Source: Firmicutes bacterium UBA1047 (GTDB lineage Bacteria; Bacillota; Clostridia; Tissierellales; Sedimentibacteraceae). Taken from it: a DNA stretch of 12,382 bases. A model generated the notes under the pieces. The model made no database searches. It was given only the letters and a program-made list of their open reading frames with translations, and was not told where the DNA came from. The position numbers and the translations under genes were made by a program. Below, piece after piece: positions 9,309-12,382 of this stretch; the first letter of the stretch is position 1, and every line of letters starts with the position of its first letter. The stretch spans positions 1 to 12,382 of the forward strand of contig DCDU01000220.1 of assembly GCA_002316585.1 (NCBI GenBank), written 5' to 3'.

Positions 9309-9608
9309 TTATTGTTTTTTAATTTCTTCTATGTTGAGACTGACCGGAAAGGTACCGCTGTTCCATTCTAAACGTGTGGGATAAACTTCAATCCGCCTCC
9401 ATACAATTAGCTGCCCTAACGGGCTGAATCGGAATTTGCACAGCAGATCAAGCATTGAAAATTCCAACTTTTCGCCATCTTCAAATGTTATGCTCAGGCT
9501 GTAATCATCATTTGGTACTGCTTCTAAAAAATAAATGTTATCCTCACCTCCAATAACAGCCCCTGCGGTTAATTTGCCGTCATTTCCTGTTAAGCGGCTA
9601 TAAAGCAT
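9309..9608 (-). CDS. Small DUF2442-like protein, probably cytoplasmic
   Basis: This is a 99-residue protein without a signal peptide or membrane segment. From about residue 25 it follows the DUF2442 pattern: a first strand (YFLEAVPNDDYSLSITF), then a DGE turn, a short LDLL helix, an F-SPLG segment, and a closing EW-SG turn with LNIEEI. DUF2442 proteins are usually about 75-90 residues and have no established function, so none is assigned here. The first 24 residues do not match the family core. The ATG at 9608 has no good ribosome binding site, whereas GGAGGTGA at 9544-9551 sits 7 bases before an ATT codon at 9536, exactly where the family core begins. The true product may therefore be 75 residues long (9309-9536). 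The gene lies 25 bases upstream of the giant SLH protein in the same direction, so the two probably form an operon. The terminator of the regulator gene lies just upstream, and I see no strong separate promoter. Confidence 0.7.
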   Translation of the reverse strand: MLYSRLTGNDGKLTAGAVIGGEDNIYFLEAVPNDDYSLSITFEDGEKLEFSMLDLLCKFRFSPLGQLIVWRRIEVYPTRLEWNSGTFPVSLNIEEIKKQ

Positions 9609-9630
9609 GCATGGGCATACAGGAGTGCAT

Positions 9631-9663
9631 ATAAAAATTCCCCTGCATATATTGTAGGGGAAT
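9631..9663 (-). terminator. Intrinsic terminator downstream of the LuxR-type regulator
   Basis: On the minus strand an 11-bp stem (ATTCCCCTACA pairing with TGCAGGGGAAT, one G-U pair) closes a 5-base loop and is followed at once by a T-rich tail (TTTTTATAT). It starts 36 bases after the regulator stop codon, as expected for its Rho-independent terminator. It also stands between the regulator and the DUF2442 and surface-protein genes, so those genes need either read-through or a promoter that I could not identify with confidence. The opposite strand lacks an equally good T-run. Confidence 0.85.
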
Positions 9664-9699
9664 CTTTATTTACATAAAATAGAACAAAAAGTTGTATTT

Positions 9700-12147
9700 T
9701 TATATTATATGAAGTTCTGCTGCCTTTTTGAGTGCATCACCCTTCTTGTTGACACCAAGCTTTTCGTAAATATTTTGAGTGTGTGTTCTGACAGTGGCGG
9801 CTGAAATAAATAAAGCTTCGGCTATTTCGGTGCGGCTCATGCCTTTGGACAAAAGTTTTAATATTTCTTTTTCCCGTGAGGTTAACATGCTTCCGGAGAA
9901 ATTGGGGCTTGATATGATTGAAGAATACATGCTGCATAAATCTATTATTTTTTTAATGTATACCTTGTCGATGTCTTCTTCTAAACAGGACAGTATTGTA
10001 AGCAAATTTTTGCCGTTTTCAGCGAAAGGCATCACTATAGCATCCTTTTGTCCTATTTCAAGAGCTTTTAAAAGCCATGATTTTGCTTTTTCCATGCTGC
10101 CGCTTTTATATGCCGCAATGGACAAATGAATATAATTATGAATGTATCCTAACTGGTTATCAAATATTCCGAAATAGGGGATGAAGGATTCGCACAATGC
10201 TTCAGCCTTTGCCCAATTACCGGAAAGCATAAGCGCTTTGCCATATACTACATAGGAAAATACGGTTCCCTGGATCAGCAAAGAATTAATTGTCATATTT
10301 CCTTCCTTTATCCATTTGGGAATTTTTTCATATTCACCCGTACATGAATATATGTACCCTAAGCACAGGTCATAGGTATTCATAAGAATTGATTCTATAT
10401 TGGACGAAACCTCCCGGTTTAAACCGTTTAGCATAGCCAATGCTTCTAAATACCTGTTTTGGCAGATATACAGCCTTGCAAGAGTTAATGAAGCGCATAT
10501 AATCATAGAAGTCTGATTTTTTGTTTTTGCTTTGTATACGGTTCTGAGGGCGTTTAACTCCACTTGATTGAAATCTCCGGTTTCCAGCGCATATTCGGCA
10601 ATAAACAAAGTTCCCGAACCAAGACCTGCTCCTCCCGATACAAGTGAATACAACTCAACATTCATATGAGCTGTTTTCTTAAAGGAACCTGCTTCTTTGT
10701 AATAAATGTATGTAAGATGAGGGCTTCCAAAGGAAAATGGACCCTGGCAGCTTGCAATAAGTGGTACACCGCCCTTAAGGAGGTCTATAACCGCATTCGT
10801 GTGCTGAAGCATAACTTCCAAGTTATTAAATGCTAAGAAAATCTTTATCCAATGAACTGCCGCTTCTATTTCGGTTCTGCTCTCTTTCGTATAGCTTCTG
10901 CATGGAATTTCCTCTTCAAATTTCATCAGAAGCTGTCTTCCGTGCATTTTGTTTCCGGAAACAATTGTTGTGTGAATGTATTTCAGGTATGCCATGGGAT
11001 GATTCCTCACAATATCATCCGGAATCAGGTCAAAGTAGTAAAACAGCATGGGTCTGTCTGATGATTTTATATAAAATTCAGGCTTTTCCAGTTCTTTAAG
11101 CATTGATTCGAAATCTTCACCCTTGTATAGATAATAACATGATTGATTAAAATTTTGTTTTTCACTGAACCAATGTCCGGCACGCCTGTAAATATTCTTT
11201 TTATCAATTCCCGTATTTTCTGCTTCATTCAACAAAAAGCTTCTGAATACATTGTGAATTGAATATGTTTCAGTTTTTAAATCAAGGTGTACGAATGCAT
11301 TTTCCGTACTTAAATCAGCTAAAATTTTCTCTAAGTTCTTAATTCCCGTGGAATATTCGGCAAGTTCGGCAGTGAAATTTTCCAACAGTGACAATGCGCA
11401 CAGGGTTTTCTTGGTTTCTGGGTCATAATGGTCATACAGGGCACATTTTATTAAATCCTGAACGGCGGATATTTTATTTAGAGGAACTCCGCTTTTCAGA
11501 CCTCTGTAAATCATGTAAACAGCCGCAGCCCAACCGTCCGCCACATCTTGAATCTGTTGGATTTTTTCCTTGCCCAGCGGGAAAGACATGTATGCAAAAT
11601 ATTGAGACACTTCGCTGTCAGTAAAGCGCAGCGTATTCATGTCTACCTGATACAGAAGTTTTTTGGCAATAAGTTCAGTCATAGATGTTTTCAGCCGGTA
11701 GCGGCTTATGACAACTATATGAAGCCCGGGTATCCGGCACAATGAAGCGGAAATCAGAAAATCATTCAACAAATCGTTTTCCGCATAGTGATAATCATCA
11801 AGTACAAGAACACAGCTGCAGCCAATGAATTTATAGCTTATGGCATCAAATAACCTTGCTTTTTGCATATTGTCCGAAGGAAACCCTAAGCCGCACATAA
11901 TCGCGCCTAATTCTTTATCTATTTCGGAAATTTTCCCGGTCACGACCGTCCAAAAGTATCCGGTATTTTTGCATGCTGCGTTTAACGAAATCCATATGTT
12001 GCCTGCATCACATGCGGATAAGAATTCTCTGACTGATGTGGTTTTTCCGTAACCCATGGGAGCAGTTATGATTGTCAGGGGATAATTTATAATATTTTGC
12101 AGTTGTTTATTAACTTTATCTCTTTTTAATATACGACTTTTACACAT
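9700..12147 (-). CDS. MalT-type (LAL/STAND) LuxR family transcriptional regulator
   Basis: This is an 815-residue ATP-dependent transcription regulator of the large LuxR type, a little shorter than E. coli MalT (901 residues). A STAND-type ATPase lies at the N terminus: Walker A APMGYGKTT at 29-37, Walker B CVLVLDDYHYAEN at 112-124 with the paired Asp at 117-118, and a VVISRYR strand at about 145-151. LRFTDSEV and DGWAAAVYM follow, at positions typical of the family. The middle (about 330-740) is helical and TPR-like, the part that in MalT-type proteins senses an inducer. The C-terminal 61 residues (about 755-815) form a LuxR/GerE helix-turn-helix starting LTSREKEILKLLSKG and containing ATVRTHTQNIYEKLGV. 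There is no receiver domain, so it is not a two-component response regulator. The start is supported by GGAGGG five bases upstream and by the family-like RDKVNKQL segment just after it. Its likely targets are its own promoter and the downstream surface-protein operon; this is inferred from position, and the inducer is unknown. Confidence 0.92.
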   Translation of the reverse strand: MCKSRILKRDKVNKQLQNIINYPLTIITAPMGYGKTTSVREFLSACDAGNIWISLNAACKNTGYFWTVVTGKISEIDKELGAIMCGLGFPSDNMQKARLFDAISYKFIGCSCVLVLDDYHYAENDLLNDFLISASLCRIPGLHIVVISRYRLKTSMTELIAKKLLYQVDMNTLRFTDSEVSQYFAYMSFPLGKEKIQQIQDVADGWAAAVYMIYRGLKSGVPLNKISAVQDLIKCALYDHYDPETKKTLCALSLLENFTAELAEYSTGIKNLEKILADLSTENAFVHLDLKTETYSIHNVFRSFLLNEAENTGIDKKNIYRRAGHWFSEKQNFNQSCYYLYKGEDFESMLKELEKPEFYIKSSDRPMLFYYFDLIPDDIVRNHPMAYLKYIHTTIVSGNKMHGRQLLMKFEEEIPCRSYTKESRTEIEAAVHWIKIFLAFNNLEVMLQHTNAVIDLLKGGVPLIASCQGPFSFGSPHLTYIYYKEAGSFKKTAHMNVELYSLVSGGAGLGSGTLFIAEYALETGDFNQVELNALRTVYKAKTKNQTSMIICASLTLARLYICQNRYLEALAMLNGLNREVSSNIESILMNTYDLCLGYIYSCTGEYEKIPKWIKEGNMTINSLLIQGTVFSYVVYGKALMLSGNWAKAEALCESFIPYFGIFDNQLGYIHNYIHLSIAAYKSGSMEKAKSWLLKALEIGQKDAIVMPFAENGKNLLTILSCLEEDIDKVYIKKIIDLCSMYSSIISSPNFSGSMLTSREKEILKLLSKGMSRTEIAEALFISAATVRTHTQNIYEKLGVNKKGDALKKAAELHII

Positions 12148-12152
12148 ACTAT

Positions 12153-12158
12153 CCCTCC
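12153..12158 (-). promoter_or_regulatory. Ribosome binding site of the regulator gene
   Basis: The minus strand reads GGAGGG with five bases (ATAGT) before the ATG at 12147. It supports the chosen start. Its last base overlaps one arm of an inverted repeat (CATGGTAAA, 12158-12166), so a protein bound there could also affect the very start of the transcript. Confidence 0.8.
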
Positions 12159-12233
12159 ATGGTAAAATAATATCACAACTTCATAAATATTCAATATTTT
12201 TTTGTCTTTACCATGATGGTTTTAATGGTTTTA
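12158..12233. repeat. Cluster of four ATGGTWWWA half-sites around the regulator promoter
   Basis: The plus strand has ATGGTAAAA at 12159-12167 and a perfect tandem 9-mer, ATGGTTTTA twice, at 12216-12233. The same core occurs inverted as TTTACCAT at 12207-12214. CATGGTAAA (12158-12166) and TTTACCATG (12207-12215) are exact inverted copies on either side of the candidate promoter, about 49 bases apart centre to centre. ACCATGATGGT at 12210-12220 is a compact palindrome. The arrangement resembles an operator array, possibly for autoregulation by the LuxR-type protein; binding is inferred, not shown. It does not resemble the GGAKGA sites known for MalT. Confidence 0.5.
12167..12194 (-). promoter_or_regulatory. 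Candidate sigma-A promoter of the regulator gene
   Basis: The minus strand carries TTGAAT (12189-12194) and TATTAT (12167-12172), separated by 16 bases. They match the -35 consensus at 4 of 6 positions and the -10 consensus at 5 of 6. The predicted start near 12160 would give a leader of only about 12 bases that just includes the ribosome binding site. The region is AT-rich, so chance matches are common. The position directly before the gene and between two inverted-repeat arms is what favours it. Confidence 0.4.
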
Positions 12234-12256
12234 ATTCTTCAATTATCACTCTGTGG

Positions 12257-12382
12257 TCATGTACTTAGTTTTTTTATATTATTTGCTTTAATATATTTGA
12301 AAAAATTATTTGATTTTTTATGATTAATATGTCTGATTATCGGAACTGACAGCAGCAAGCATTTTATTTTGTTTTTCTTCAT
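12257..12382 (-). other. Short Lys/Asn-rich open frame at the window edge, doubtful
   Basis: An ATG at the last three bases of the window opens a 41-codon minus-strand frame ending in TGA. It begins MKKNKIKCLLLSVPII, loosely like the start of a signal peptide, and then becomes Lys/Asn-rich with no hydrophobic core long enough to be convincing. It may be the tail of a frame entering from the right, a decayed secretion signal, or chance in AT-rich DNA. No ribosome binding site can be judged because the window ends there. Confidence 0.12.
12297..12324 (+). promoter_or_regulatory. Possible divergent promoter facing out of the window
   Basis: The plus strand reads TTGAAA (12297-12302), 16 bases, then TATGAT (12319-12324), each 5 of 6 to consensus. 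It would drive transcription to the right, away from the regulator gene. No plus-strand gene begins before the window ends, and the sequence is very AT-rich, so this may be a chance match. Confidence 0.2.

Noticed and set aside
9700..12147. The LuxR-type protein as a two-component response regulator or quorum-sensing LuxR.
   Set aside because: It has no receiver domain and no autoinducer-binding domain. The N-terminal Walker A and B motifs and the 815-residue length place it with MalT-type STAND regulators.
12186..12198. AATATT twice, separated by one base, over the candidate -35 element, considered as an operator.
   Set aside because: It is pure A/T in an AT-rich spacer and has no related copy elsewhere in the control region, unlike the ATGGTWWWA sites.
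12280..12312. TATTTG occurring three times at 13-14 base spacing, considered as iterons or regulator sites.
   Set aside because: The sequence is extremely AT-rich and the shared core is only six bases, so chance is the likelier explanation.
1..12382. A search for CRISPR repeats, insertion-sequence ends, transposase frames, tRNA or rRNA genes.
   Set aside because: Nothing in the window showed the repeat-spacer pattern, transposase motifs, cloverleaf structure or rRNA-like sequence needed to support any of these.

Overview
The window looks like chromosomal DNA from a low-to-moderate GC Gram-positive bacterium, most likely a member of the Bacillota and probably a clostridial anaerobe. The evidence is moderately AT-rich sequence with AT-rich intergenic DNA, strong GGAGG-type ribosome binding sites, a giant secreted protein ending in three S-layer homology (SLH) domains, and a large MalT-type LuxR regulator. 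The exact taxon cannot be fixed from sequence alone.

All convincing genes lie on the minus strand, so the window reads right to left. An AT-rich control region (12148-12382) contains a candidate promoter and a cluster of ATGGTWWWA repeats. Next comes an 815-residue STAND/MalT-type LuxR transcription regulator (9700-12147), followed by a clear intrinsic terminator (9631-9663). A small DUF2442-like protein follows (9309-9608, or shorter if an ATT start is used). Twenty-five bases further on is a 3073-residue secreted, SLH-anchored multidomain surface protein (62-9283), which fills three quarters of the window in one uninterrupted frame. The last 61 bases hold no gene that I can see.

The simplest reading is a self-contained surface-protein locus. 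A signal-responsive ATPase regulator sits directly upstream of a two-gene unit encoding a small cytoplasmic DUF2442 protein and a giant cell-wall-attached adhesin or scaffold. That the regulator controls the surface protein is inferred from position only. The parts that recognised families explain least are in the giant protein: a duplicated 27-residue VDGT/TL module at the N terminus, an aromatic-rich block at about 300-490, and an amphipathic-strand region at about 1675-1850. At the DNA level, the start of the DUF2442 gene and the repeats upstream of the regulator are also unexplained. I see no mobile element, CRISPR array, tRNA or rRNA.
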